From assembly GCA_016703325.1 (NCBI GenBank), contig JADJCH010000035.1:1-64000 (forward strand): a stretch of 64,000 bases of DNA, in the 5' to 3' direction. The translations under genes and the position numbers were made by a program. The notes beneath the pieces are model-generated. The model worked only from the letters and a program-made list of their open reading frames with translations. It had not been told where the DNA came from and did no database searches. Below, one piece after another: positions 54,396 to 64,000 of this stretch. Position 1 is the stretch's first letter. The number at the start of each line of letters is the position of its first letter. Source of the DNA: Burkholderiales bacterium. Its GTDB lineage: Bacteria; Pseudomonadota; Gammaproteobacteria; Burkholderiales; Burkholderiaceae_C.

Positions 54396-54887
54396 ATGTC
54401 TGCCATAGAACTCACCCCGGCCCAGCGCAAGGAACACCGCGCGGCGGCCCACCACCTCCTTCCGGTGGTCATCATCGGAGCGGAAGGCGCCACCGCGGCC
54501 GTCGTGAAGGAAATCGATGTTGCACTCACTGCGCACGGCCTGATCAAGGTGCGGGTGTTCAGCGACGACCGCCCCGCCCGGGAGGCCCTGCTGCAGAGCC
54601 TGGCCGACGAACTGAACGCCGCACCGATCCAGCACATCGGCAAGCTGCTGGTGCTGTGGCGCCCGCAACCCAAAGCGCGACGCCCTGAGGCGGCAGAAGA
54701 AGCCTCCAAGGGCGCCCGCCCGCGTGTGATCAAGCTGCTGACCTTCTCCAAGTCAGGATCCCAACGTGCCCAGATCAAGAAAGTCACCGTATTGGGCAAC
54801 GAGCGGCTGACCGCCGGAGGCCTGGTCAAACGTGCCAAAAAGCGCACCACCGGCAGCAGCGTCAAAAAACGCTCCCAGGGCGCCTGA
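54396..54887 (+). CDS. yhbY: CRM-domain RNA-binding protein YhbY
   Basis: 163 residues from ATG 54396. The first 90 residues are a CRM domain (ELTPAQRKEHRAAAHHLLPV, VRVFSDDRPAREALLQSLAD, QHIGKLLVLWRP), with the GxxG-like loop as VIIGAEG. The basic tail (residues 95-163) is longer than in the 97-residue E. coli protein. Acts in ribosome assembly. Divergent from rlmE by 21 bases. Confidence 0.93.
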   Translation: MSAIELTPAQRKEHRAAAHHLLPVVIIGAEGATAAVVKEIDVALTAHGLIKVRVFSDDRPAREALLQSLADELNAAPIQHIGKLLVLWRPQPKARRPEAAEEASKGARPRVIKLLTFSKSGSQRAQIKKVTVLGNERLTAGGLVKRAKKRTTGSSVKKRSQGA

Positions 54888-54908
54888 ACCGCTCTTCGGC
54901 TCATCGGC

Positions 54909-55349
54909 TCATCGGCCGGACTGGCGCCACACCAGCGCCAGCAGCAGAATGCCCTTCAACGCGAAGAATGCGGATGAAGCCGCATGCAGTGCTCCAAAGT
55001 TGAAGCGCACCGGCTCTCCTGCCTTCGCAGCTTCCATCATGGGCTGCAACCCGAAGTAGCCCAGAACGGTACAGAACAGCGCCCCGGCCATCAGCAGCAA
55101 CTCTGCAGATACCACCGAGCCACGCCGGGCAGCCATGACGGTTGAACGCACCTGCCGGCGCTCGATCAGGAACAGCAACAACGCAAAGCCCAAAGCTGCG
55201 TGCGCCTCGATCCGGAACATCTGCCCCGCGAGACGCCCGGCCAAGGTCCGGTCCAGCATCGCAAACAGCGTCGGGGCAGCGACCAGCGCCAGCGTCACCA
55301 CCAATCCAAGCCAGAGCGCCGCCAGGACGCTCCCGAAACGTTGCAGCAT
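54909..55349 (-). CDS. DUF4149 membrane protein
   Basis: 146 residues with four hydrophobic segments, of the DUF4149 family (LALVAAPTLFAMLDRTLAGR, GALFCTVLGYFGLQPMM). Function unknown. Always seen near greA and yhbY in this order. It ends 21 bases from yhbY, convergent, and starts 12 bases after greA. Confidence 0.85.
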   Translation of the reverse strand: MLQRFGSVLAALWLGLVVTLALVAAPTLFAMLDRTLAGRLAGQMFRIEAHAALGFALLLFLIERRQVRSTVMAARRGSVVSAELLLMAGALFCTVLGYFGLQPMMEAAKAGEPVRFNFGALHAASSAFFALKGILLLALVWRQSGR

Positions 55350-55361
55350 CGCCTTCGCGCG

Positions 55362-55838
55362 TCAGCTGTAGCGCACCCCGATGATCTCGTAGCTCTTGAC
55401 CCCGCCGGGCGCCTGGACGTGCGCCACGTCACCGGCTTCCTTGCCGATCATCGCGCGGGCGATCGGCGAGCCCACCGAAATGCGGCCGGCCTTCAGATCC
55501 GCCTCATCCTCGCCGACGATCTGGTAGGTCACGGCATCCCCCGACTCCTCTTCCTCCAGATCCACCGTGGCCCCGAACACCACCCGGCCACCGGCATCCA
55601 GTGCCGCCGGGTCGATCACCTGTGCCACCGACAGCTTGCCTTCGATCTCGAGGATGCGCCCCTCGATGAAGCCTTGTTTGTCCTTGGCCGCGTCGTATTC
55701 GGCGTTTTCGGACAGGTCACCCTGGGCGCGTGCCTCGGCAATGGCATTGATGACCGCCGGGCGCTCGATGGTCTTGAGGCGGTGCAGCTCCTGCTTGAGC
55801 AGTTCCGCACCACGCTTGGTCAAGGGAATGGTGGCCAT
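55362..55838 (-). CDS. greA: Transcription elongation factor GreA
   Basis: 158 residues from ATG 55838. Coiled-coil N-terminus (TKRGAELLKQELHRLKTIER) with the acidic tip GDLSENAEYDAAKD that reaches the polymerase active site, and a C-terminal FKBP-like domain (ISVGSPIARAMIGKEAGDVA). It rescues backtracked RNA polymerase. Separated from carB by a strong hairpin terminator. Confidence 0.97.
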   Translation of the reverse strand: MATIPLTKRGAELLKQELHRLKTIERPAVINAIAEARAQGDLSENAEYDAAKDKQGFIEGRILEIEGKLSVAQVIDPAALDAGGRVVFGATVDLEEEESGDAVTYQIVGEDEADLKAGRISVGSPIARAMIGKEAGDVAHVQAPGGVKSYEIIGVRYS

Positions 55839-55873
55839 GGTCCTGTGGCGTTCGTTCTGAGTGTGGAAATGAC

Positions 55874-55927
55874 GAAAAGGCGCCGCCGCCAGGCTCCTGC
55901 GGGCAACCCGCAGAGGCCTGGCGGCGG
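55874..55927 (-). terminator. Strong terminator between carB and greA
   Basis: On the reverse strand a 12-bp perfect stem (CCGCCGCCAGGC/GCCTGGCGGCGG) carries an inner 7-bp stem CTGCGGG/CCCGCAG; TTTT follows. It probably ends the carB transcript. Confidence 0.8.
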
Positions 55928-55947
55928 ATGTCGAATGGGCGCCGAGT

Positions 55948-59235
<3,288 letters not shown>

Positions 59236-59266
59236 GGTCTTGTCTTTATCTTGAATCGGGCGGGGC

Positions 59267-59911
59267 TCAGCCGAGGCTGGCGGTGGCGAGCTTGGCGCCA
59301 AAGCCGAGGAACAGGGCACCAACGCCCGTGGTGGCCGCACTCGCGGTGCGGCGCCGTGCAACGAAAGCGGCAGCCAGGCGGGCGCCGGCGACGATCAGCA
59401 CGGAGAGGTAGACCATCGAGCAGATCTGCGCGATGGCCCCGAGGGCCAGGAAGGTCAGGCCCGGCCAGGCGTAGGCCGGATCGACGAACTGGATGAAGAA
59501 GGAAACGTAGAACAGGATCGCCTTTGGGTTGAGCAGGCTGATCGTCAGCGCCTTGCGGAAGGGCTGGGCCAGATCCTCGGCTGCATCGGTCCGCTCGGGC
59601 GGCAACTGGCTGCGCCAGCGCTGCCAGGCGTTGCGCAGCAGCCCCAGCCCGACCCAGGTCAGGTAGCCGGCGCCGACCACCTTGATGACAATGAACAGCG
59701 CCGGCACCGCCCGCAGCAACGAGGCCGCCCCCAGCGCGGTCAGCAGCATCAGCACCGCATCGCCGACGAAGACTCCGGCCGCACCGGCATAACCCGCACG
59801 CACGCCGCGGCGCGCCGCCACCGAGAGCACGAACATCGAGTTCGGGCCCGGCAGCAGCACGATCGCGATCGTACCGAGCAGGTAGGTACCGAGGTCGGTG
59901 ATGCCGAACAT
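59267..59911 (-). CDS. LysE-family amino-acid exporter
   Basis: 214 residues with six hydrophobic segments. LPGPNSMFVLSVAARRGVRA, GYLTWVGLGLLRNAW and NPKAILFYVSFFIQFVDP identify the LysE/RhtB family, closest in style to LeuE. It sits between carA and carB, a position seen across Burkholderiales. Substrate unknown. Confidence 0.92.
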   Translation of the reverse strand: MFGITDLGTYLLGTIAIVLLPGPNSMFVLSVAARRGVRAGYAGAAGVFVGDAVLMLLTALGAASLLRAVPALFIVIKVVGAGYLTWVGLGLLRNAWQRWRSQLPPERTDAAEDLAQPFRKALTISLLNPKAILFYVSFFIQFVDPAYAWPGLTFLALGAIAQICSMVYLSVLIVAGARLAAAFVARRRTASAATTGVGALFLGFGAKLATASLG

Positions 59912-59945
59912 GCTTACCCGCGTGCCTGTTTGTTGCAGACCGCGG

Positions 59946-61118
59946 TCAGGCCTTGGCCTGCGCCATCAGGTCGGTGAACCGGTCGAACATGTAGGCAATG
60001 TCGTGCGGCCCCGGTGACGCTTCCGGGTGGCCCTGGAAGCAGAAGGCGGGCTTGTCGGTGCGCGCCAGTCCCTGCAGCGTGCCGTCGAACAGGCTGACGT
60101 GCGTGGCTCGCAGGTTGGCGGGCAGCGTGGCGACATCCACCGCAAAACCGTGGTTCTGGCTGGTGATCGACACGCGGCCGTTGTCCAGATCCTTCACCGG
60201 GTGGTTCGCGCCGTGGTGGCCAAACTTCATCTTGAAGGTCTTGGCACCGGAGGCCAGCGCCATGATCTGGTGACCCAGGCAGATGCCGAAGGTCGGGATG
60301 CCAGTCTCGATCAGTTCGCGGGCGGCGGCGATCGCGTAGTCGCAGGGCTCCGGATCACCGGGGCCGTTGGACAGGAAGATGCCGTCCGGGTTGTGGGCGA
60401 GCACCTCGGCTGCTGGCGTTTTGGCGGGCACGACCGTGACCTTGCAGCCGCGCTCGGCCAGCATGCGCAGGATGTTGCGCTTGACGCCGAAGTCGTAGGC
60501 CACCACGTGGTAGGCGGCGTCGGTCACCTGGCCGAAGCCGGGTCGGCCGTCGGCGCCGGCCAACTTCCACTCTGTCTCGGTCCAGACTTCGGGCTCACTG
60601 CGTGTGACCACCTGGGCGAGGTCGAGGCCCGCCATGCTGGGCGCCGAGCGCGCCAGCGCCACCGCTTCGTCCTTCATCGCCTGAGTGACGACGGTGCCCA
60701 CCGGGTAGGCCACGATCGCGCCGTTCTGGGCCCCACCGGTGCGCAGAATGCGGGTCAGGCGACGGGTGTCCAGGTCGGCAATCGCTACCGTACCTTCGGC
60801 CACCAGGTACTCGGGCAGCGTCTGCCCCTGGCGAAAGTTGGAGGAACGGACCGGCAGATCCTTGATGATCAGGCCAGCGGCATGGACCTTCGAGGCTTCG
60901 GTGTCCTGCACGTTGACGCCGTAGTTGCCGATGTGCGGATACGTCAGCGTGACGATCTGCCGGCAGTAGCTCGGGTCGGTGAGGATTTCCTGGTAGCCGG
61001 TGAGTGCGGTGTTGAACACCACCTCTCCGACGGTGCGACCGGCGGCGCCGATCGAAGTGCCTTGAAAGACCGTGCCGTCTGCGAGGGCGAGGAGAGCGGG
61101 AGGCAGGACGGGCAGCAC
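59946..61118 (-). CDS. carA: Carbamoyl-phosphate synthase small (glutaminase) subunit
   Basis: 390 residues if it starts at GTG 61118, which has GGAG 5 bases upstream; another GTG at 61169 would add 17 residues. LALADGTVFQGTSIGA starts the family core; the class I amidotransferase has FGICLGHQIMALASGA (catalytic Cys), and His/Glu in QGHPEASPGPHD. It supplies ammonia from glutamine to CarB. Confidence 0.97.
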   Translation of the reverse strand: MLPVLPPALLALADGTVFQGTSIGAAGRTVGEVVFNTALTGYQEILTDPSYCRQIVTLTYPHIGNYGVNVQDTEASKVHAAGLIIKDLPVRSSNFRQGQTLPEYLVAEGTVAIADLDTRRLTRILRTGGAQNGAIVAYPVGTVVTQAMKDEAVALARSAPSMAGLDLAQVVTRSEPEVWTETEWKLAGADGRPGFGQVTDAAYHVVAYDFGVKRNILRMLAERGCKVTVVPAKTPAAEVLAHNPDGIFLSNGPGDPEPCDYAIAAARELIETGIPTFGICLGHQIMALASGAKTFKMKFGHHGANHPVKDLDNGRVSITSQNHGFAVDVATLPANLRATHVSLFDGTLQGLARTDKPAFCFQGHPEASPGPHDIAYMFDRFTDLMAQAKA

Positions 61119-61262
61119 GGGAACTCCGGTAATGGCGCGCCCAGTCTGGGCACCCCACAGCCCGACCACGGTGTGACCGTCGGTCAGGGAAACTGGGGGC
61201 CGAGTCCTCAGTAAAACGGGAGTCGGGTCGCTAGGCGGCGCAATGGGTGGGCAAACTCATCG

Positions 61263-61268
61263 ATTATA
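61263..61268 (-). promoter_or_regulatory. -10 element for carA
   Basis: TATAAT on the reverse strand, 145 bases upstream of the carA start, in the 288-base divergent gap 61119-61406. The matching -35 is poor. A TAGAAT at 61351-61356 on the forward strand may serve the next gene. The rest of the gap shows nothing. Confidence 0.5.
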
Positions 61269-61406
61269 GCCAGGCAGGGTTAACCCCTTCACTTCCGCAC
61301 CTTACCGGCAGGCAGAGAAAGCACGGAGCACGCCGACACCCCACGGGAACTAGAATCCGTCCGCCGGATCTGTCACGGCATTGTCAACCCCTCTGGAGCT
61401 GAACTT

Positions 61407-62102
61407 ATGTCTCAAAGCCTGCACACCTTTCCCGGCCTGACCGGCTCAGGCGCGCTGGCCGCGCAACGCAACCGCGTGCTGCGCAACACCTACTGGCTTC
61501 TGGCCCTGTCGATGGTGCCGACGGTGCTCGGCGCCTGGGTGGGCGTCACAACGGGCGTGATGGCCTCCCTGGGTACCGGCTTGTCTCTGGTCCTTTTCCT
61601 GGGCGGCGCATTCGGGTTCATGTTCGCCATCGAAAAGACCAAGGACTCCGCCGCGGGCGTGGGCGTCCTGCTGGCCTTCACCTTTTTCATGGGCCTGATG
61701 CTGTCGCGACTGCTGGCCGCGGTTCTTGGCTTCAAGAACGGTGGCAGCCTCATCATGATGGCCTTCGGCGGCACCGCCGGTGTGTTCTTCGCCATGGCCA
61801 GCCTGGCCACCGTGATCAAGCGAGACCTGAGCGGCATGGGCAAGTTCCTGTTCGTGGGCGCCATCGTCCTGCTGGCGGCCGGTCTGATCAACGTCTTCGT
61901 CCAATCCAGCGCCCTGATGATGGCCCTGTCGGTGATCGCCATCGGCCTGTTCTCTGCCTTCATGCTCTACGACCTCAAGCGCGTGATGGATGGCGGCGAA
62001 ACCAACTACATCACCGCAACACTGGCCATCTACCTGGACCTCTACAACGTGTTCCAGAGCCTGCTGTCGCTGCTGGGCATCTTTGGCGGCGAACGCGAAT
62101 AA
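61407..62102 (+). CDS. Bax inhibitor-1/YccA-family membrane protein
   Basis: 231 residues with seven hydrophobic segments. NRVLRNTYWLLALSMVPTVL and the ending FMLYDLKRVMDGGETNYI, ATLAIYLDLYNVFQSLLSLL are highly typical. E. coli YccA modulates FtsH; ftsH is encoded 8 kb away here. Role in this species unproven. Confidence 0.95.
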   Translation: MSQSLHTFPGLTGSGALAAQRNRVLRNTYWLLALSMVPTVLGAWVGVTTGVMASLGTGLSLVLFLGGAFGFMFAIEKTKDSAAGVGVLLAFTFFMGLMLSRLLAAVLGFKNGGSLIMMAFGGTAGVFFAMASLATVIKRDLSGMGKFLFVGAIVLLAAGLINVFVQSSALMMALSVIAIGLFSAFMLYDLKRVMDGGETNYITATLAIYLDLYNVFQSLLSLLGIFGGERE

Positions 62103-62145
62103 GGCATTGGCCAGCCGGACCGCCAGCATGGCCGGTCCCCACCCA

Positions 62146-62174
62146 CCCCGCCGGTTCGCCGAGCGGGGTTTTTT
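62146..62174 (+). terminator. Rho-independent terminator after the BI-1 gene
   Basis: Stem CCCCGCCGG-TTCG-CCGAGCGGGG (one bulged A), then six Ts. It lies 43 bases after the stop. Confidence 0.92.
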
Positions 62175-62219
62175 GTTGCCTCGTCGGAGACGGCGACGGA
62201 ATCACGCATGACAAGGCAG

Positions 62220-62243
62220 GGCATGGCATGGCATGGCATGGCA
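62220..62243. repeat. Short tandem repeat GGCAT
   Basis: Four perfect copies of GGCAT plus GGCA. Non-coding. Confidence 0.85.
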
Positions 62244-62274
62244 GATCCACCCGATCCGCATTCACCAGCCCTGC

Positions 62275-62295
62275 GAGTCGGGAGTCGGGAGTCGG
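62275..62295. repeat. Short tandem repeat GAGTCGG
   Basis: Three perfect 7-bp copies, 31 bases after the GGCAT tract. Confidence 0.85.
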
Positions 62296-62310
62296 CAAAC
62301 AGCCCCCAAC

Positions 62311-62347
62311 GAAAAAGCCCTCGCGAGTCTCTGACTTGCGAGGGCTT
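62311..62347 (-). terminator. Terminator of the original tRNA-Val gene
   Basis: On the reverse strand stem GCCCTCGC/GCGAGGGC, loop of 12-13 bases, then TTTTTCG. It stands 4 bases past the tRNA 3' end fragment. Confidence 0.75.
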
Positions 62348-62351
62348 GATC

Positions 62352-62403
62352 TGGTGGGCGGTGCAGGGTTCGAACCTGCGACCCCTGCCGTGTGAAGGCA
62401 GTG
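62352..62403 (-). other. tRNA-Val (CAC) 3' fragment, likely attachment site of an integrative element
   Basis: The reverse strand reads CTGCC-TTCACAC-GGCAG (anticodon arm, anticodon CAC), a variable loop, GCAGG-TTCGAAC-CCTGC (T arm) and ACCGCCC-ACCA (acceptor 3' strand with encoded CCA). Upstream of the anticodon arm the D arm and the 5' acceptor strand (expected GGGCGGT) are missing; the sequence becomes unrelated at 62404. An integrase gene starts 105 bases further. This is how integrative elements leave the displaced 3' end of a tRNA gene. The complete tRNA would be at the other end of the element, beyond the window. Confidence 0.8.
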
Positions 62404-62413
62404 GAATGGGGTG

Positions 62414-62434
62414 TTTTTGGACTCTTTTAGACCC
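62414..62434. repeat. Direct-repeat pair A near the attachment site
   Basis: TTTTTGGACTC followed directly by TTTTAGACCC. Related to pair B at 62482. Possibly integrase arm-binding sites. Confidence 0.45.
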
Positions 62435-62481
62435 TTCTTCCCAGTAGAAGAGGCTAACGAAGTCCATCACAATCTAAGGTG

Positions 62482-62503
62482 GTTTAGGACACTTTTAGGA
62501 CAC
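62482..62503. repeat. Direct-repeat pair B before the integrase gene
   Basis: GTTTAGGACAC and TTTTAGGACAC, adjacent 11-bp copies with one mismatch, ending 5 bases before the integrase ATG. They could be arm-type integrase sites that also repress its gene. Confidence 0.5.
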
Positions 62504-62508
62504 TCAAG

Positions 62509-63756
62509 ATGGCGACGCGGATTGACACGGTCGAAGGGCGCAACAGGCTCAAGCCACGGAAAGCGACGTACTGGCACACCGTGCGCAAGGGCTGCCAGCT
62601 CGGATTTCGGCGGATGTCAGCCGACGCACCTGGCACCTGGCTGGCCCAGGCATACGACACGTCGACCTTCAAACAGACAAGACGCAGCCTGGGCGACTTC
62701 AGCGACGTCGCCCCGGGCGAGCGCTTCGAGGCCGCACGAAAAGCAGCGGAGAAGTGGTTCGCGCACCTTGACAAGGGCGGCAGTCTGGAGGTAGTGACCG
62801 TGAAGGTGGCGTGTGAGCAGTACGTCACCTACGTCAGAGCCCAATCGGTCCTGGCTCGCAGCCCCGCAGACAAACAGAAAATTCTGCGGAACGCTACAGA
62901 CTTGGAAGGTCGATACAGGCGATGGGTCAACGGCGCCCCGCTCGGCGCAATCGAGTTGCAGAAGCTGCAGCGGACTCAGCTTGAGTCCTGGACGCTGACA
63001 CTGGCGGGAACTGCCGTTCTGATTGACCCGTACGCACCTCAGCCGCGAACCCGCCCACGCGCGCGGTCAACCATCAACCGGGACATGACTGCGCTGCGAG
63101 CCGCGCTGAACCGTGCGCACGATGTCGGCCTCGTCACCAGCGACCTCGCGTGGAAAGAGGCCTTGAAGCCACTGGACAATGCCAACGGTCGCAGGAATGT
63201 ATACATCAACAGCAAGCAGCGGGCGGCATTGGTTGCGGCCATACCCTCTGCTGACATTGCCGCGTTCGTTCGCGCGATGACTCTTTTGCCCCTTCGGCCC
63301 GGTGCGCTTGCCGCGCTGACGGTGGAGAATTTCGACGCTCGTCGTGGTGCACTACGTGTATCGCTCGACAAGGTAGGAAGCGGTCGAGAATTTCAGCTGC
63401 CGACGGAGACCGCGAACTTTCTCAAGAAGCAGTCCAAAGGCAAATCGCCTGGAACTCCGTTGTTTGCGCGCGCCGATGGCAAGGCATGGAACAAGGACGC
63501 CTGGAAAGGCCCCGTGAAAGACGCGGTCGCAGCGGCCAACCGTGCTGCCGAAGTAGCACACGACGAGTCAAGCGCGCTACCGACAAATGTCACGGCATAT
63601 ACGCTGCGACACTCGGTCATCACCGACTTGGTCGATGCCGATGTGAATGCGCTGACCATCGCGTTCCTGTCCGGGACCAGCGTCGCCATGATTGAGAAGC
63701 ACTACTTCCAGCCCGGCAATCGCACCGCGTCGGCACTTCAGCATCTGGTGCTGTAG
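62509..63756 (+). CDS. Tyrosine recombinase / phage-type integrase
   Basis: 415 residues. The N-terminal part (about 10-75) is a short DNA-binding region, 100-205 a core-binding domain, and 225-400 the catalytic domain. Visible residues are Arg263 (LLPLRPGAL), Arg367-His368 in YTLRHSV, and nucleophile Tyr399 in MIEKHYF. The first His of the HxxR box is replaced by Tyr, a change seen in some phage integrases. It integrates and excises the element at the tRNA-Val gene. Codon use looks less extreme in GC than neighbours (many AAT, GTA, CGT), fitting acquisition. No Shine-Dalgarno is evident at ATG 62509. Confidence 0.92.
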   Translation: MATRIDTVEGRNRLKPRKATYWHTVRKGCQLGFRRMSADAPGTWLAQAYDTSTFKQTRRSLGDFSDVAPGERFEAARKAAEKWFAHLDKGGSLEVVTVKVACEQYVTYVRAQSVLARSPADKQKILRNATDLEGRYRRWVNGAPLGAIELQKLQRTQLESWTLTLAGTAVLIDPYAPQPRTRPRARSTINRDMTALRAALNRAHDVGLVTSDLAWKEALKPLDNANGRRNVYINSKQRAALVAAIPSADIAAFVRAMTLLPLRPGALAALTVENFDARRGALRVSLDKVGSGREFQLPTETANFLKKQSKGKSPGTPLFARADGKAWNKDAWKGPVKDAVAAANRAAEVAHDESSALPTNVTAYTLRHSVITDLVDADVNALTIAFLSGTSVAMIEKHYFQPGNRTASALQHLVL

Positions 63757-63848
63757 CCCGGCAAGGGCACCACCAGCCTTGGTGTGCAAACGCACGCCCT
63801 CTACTGCCGCAGTTGGTTGACCCAAGGGCTCGTTCGACGGCCCAGGCG

Positions 63849-64000
63849 TCAGACCAGGAAGCAGGCTTCCAGCTCCGCCCGGTCTTCCGCCGACAGTCCG
63901 AGCTGCTTGGCCTTGTTCTGCCAGTTGCCGAGTACCTGTCGCAGCCGTGCCAAGTCCTCCTGAGCCTGCTGCGGCGTGACCTTGTAGAAGTCGGCCGTGT
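63849..64000 (-). CDS. C-terminal end of an unidentified protein, possibly HipA-like toxin
   Basis: The reverse strand encodes 49 codons to a TGA at 63849-63851, running off the window. The segment FYKVTPQQAQEDLARLRQVL then GNWQNKAKQLGLSAEDRAEL and ACFLV resembles the C-terminal helical end of HipA family kinases (QA...V..W...A...GL). This is a weak, short match. The gene lies inside the presumed integrative element, convergent with the integrase. Confidence 0.4.
   Translation of the reverse strand, partial: TADFYKVTPQQAQEDLARLRQVLGNWQNKAKQLGLSAEDRAELEACFLV

Noticed and set aside
59267..59911. LysE-family gene between carA and carB as a novel insertion
   Set aside because: The same order is common in Burkholderiales, so it marks the lineage and is not special here.
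62352..62430. A functional tRNA gene
   Set aside because: D arm and 5' acceptor strand are missing; only the part from the anticodon arm to CCA remains.

Overview
The window (about 68% G+C by eye) comes from a betaproteobacterium of the order Burkholderiales. The block carA-lysE-carB-greA-DUF4149-yhbY-rlmE-ftsH-folP-glmM-pstSCAB-phoUBR, the glucokinase/RpiR fusion and the small SRP RNA are typical of that order. The many starch and maltodextrin genes would fit the Leptothrix/Sphaerotilus/Rubrivivax neighbourhood. The genus is inference.

Layout. 1-813: 5' part of a gamma-glutamyltransferase gene. 876-22806: an alpha-glucan island with a glucokinase-HexR-type regulator, three secreted GH13 enzymes (two of them predicted lipoproteins), a MalK-MalE-MalF-MalG transporter, an outer-membrane porin, two proteins with a glucodextranase C-terminal (DOMON-like) domain and a LacI-type regulator. 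An intact IS1380-family insertion sequence (19938-21582, 5-bp target duplication) separates the pullulanase from the LacI gene. 22920-31031: MFS exporter, TctBA without TctC, a type II secretion ATPase, and a coupled trio of TatD, deoxyinosine glycosylase and a spermidine-synthase-like protein. 31149-35444: HtrA-like protease, then MoxR-DUF58-VWA. 35474-42344: H-NS-like protein, SRP RNA, a degenerate kinase fused to HDOD, trxA-rho, L31 and an ArnT-like glycosyltransferase. 42382-50562: phosphate regulon and glmM. 50690-62102: housekeeping run from folP to a Bax-inhibitor-1 family protein. 62352-end: a displaced tRNA-Val 3' fragment, a tyrosine integrase and the end of a possible HipA-like gene, which is the edge of an integrated element.

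How the genes fit together. Extracellular or surface GH13 enzymes, including a type I pullulanase with two CBM41-like modules, would cut branched glucan. The porin and MalEFGK would import the oligosaccharides, and glucokinase would feed glucose onward. Four copies of an imperfect TGTAGT-N3-ACTACA palindrome lie in front of the glucokinase-regulator gene, the amylase/transport run, the amylase lipoprotein and the pullulanase. I infer that the RpiR (HexR) half of the fusion coordinates the whole island. In the phosphate block, tandem Pho-box repeats precede pstS.

The most interesting items are this regulatory link, the MalF with an unusually long N-terminal region, the paired DOMON-like proteins, the kinase-dead HDOD fusion beside the SRP RNA, and the integrative-element border. 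All functional assignments come from reading the sequence; no database search was run.
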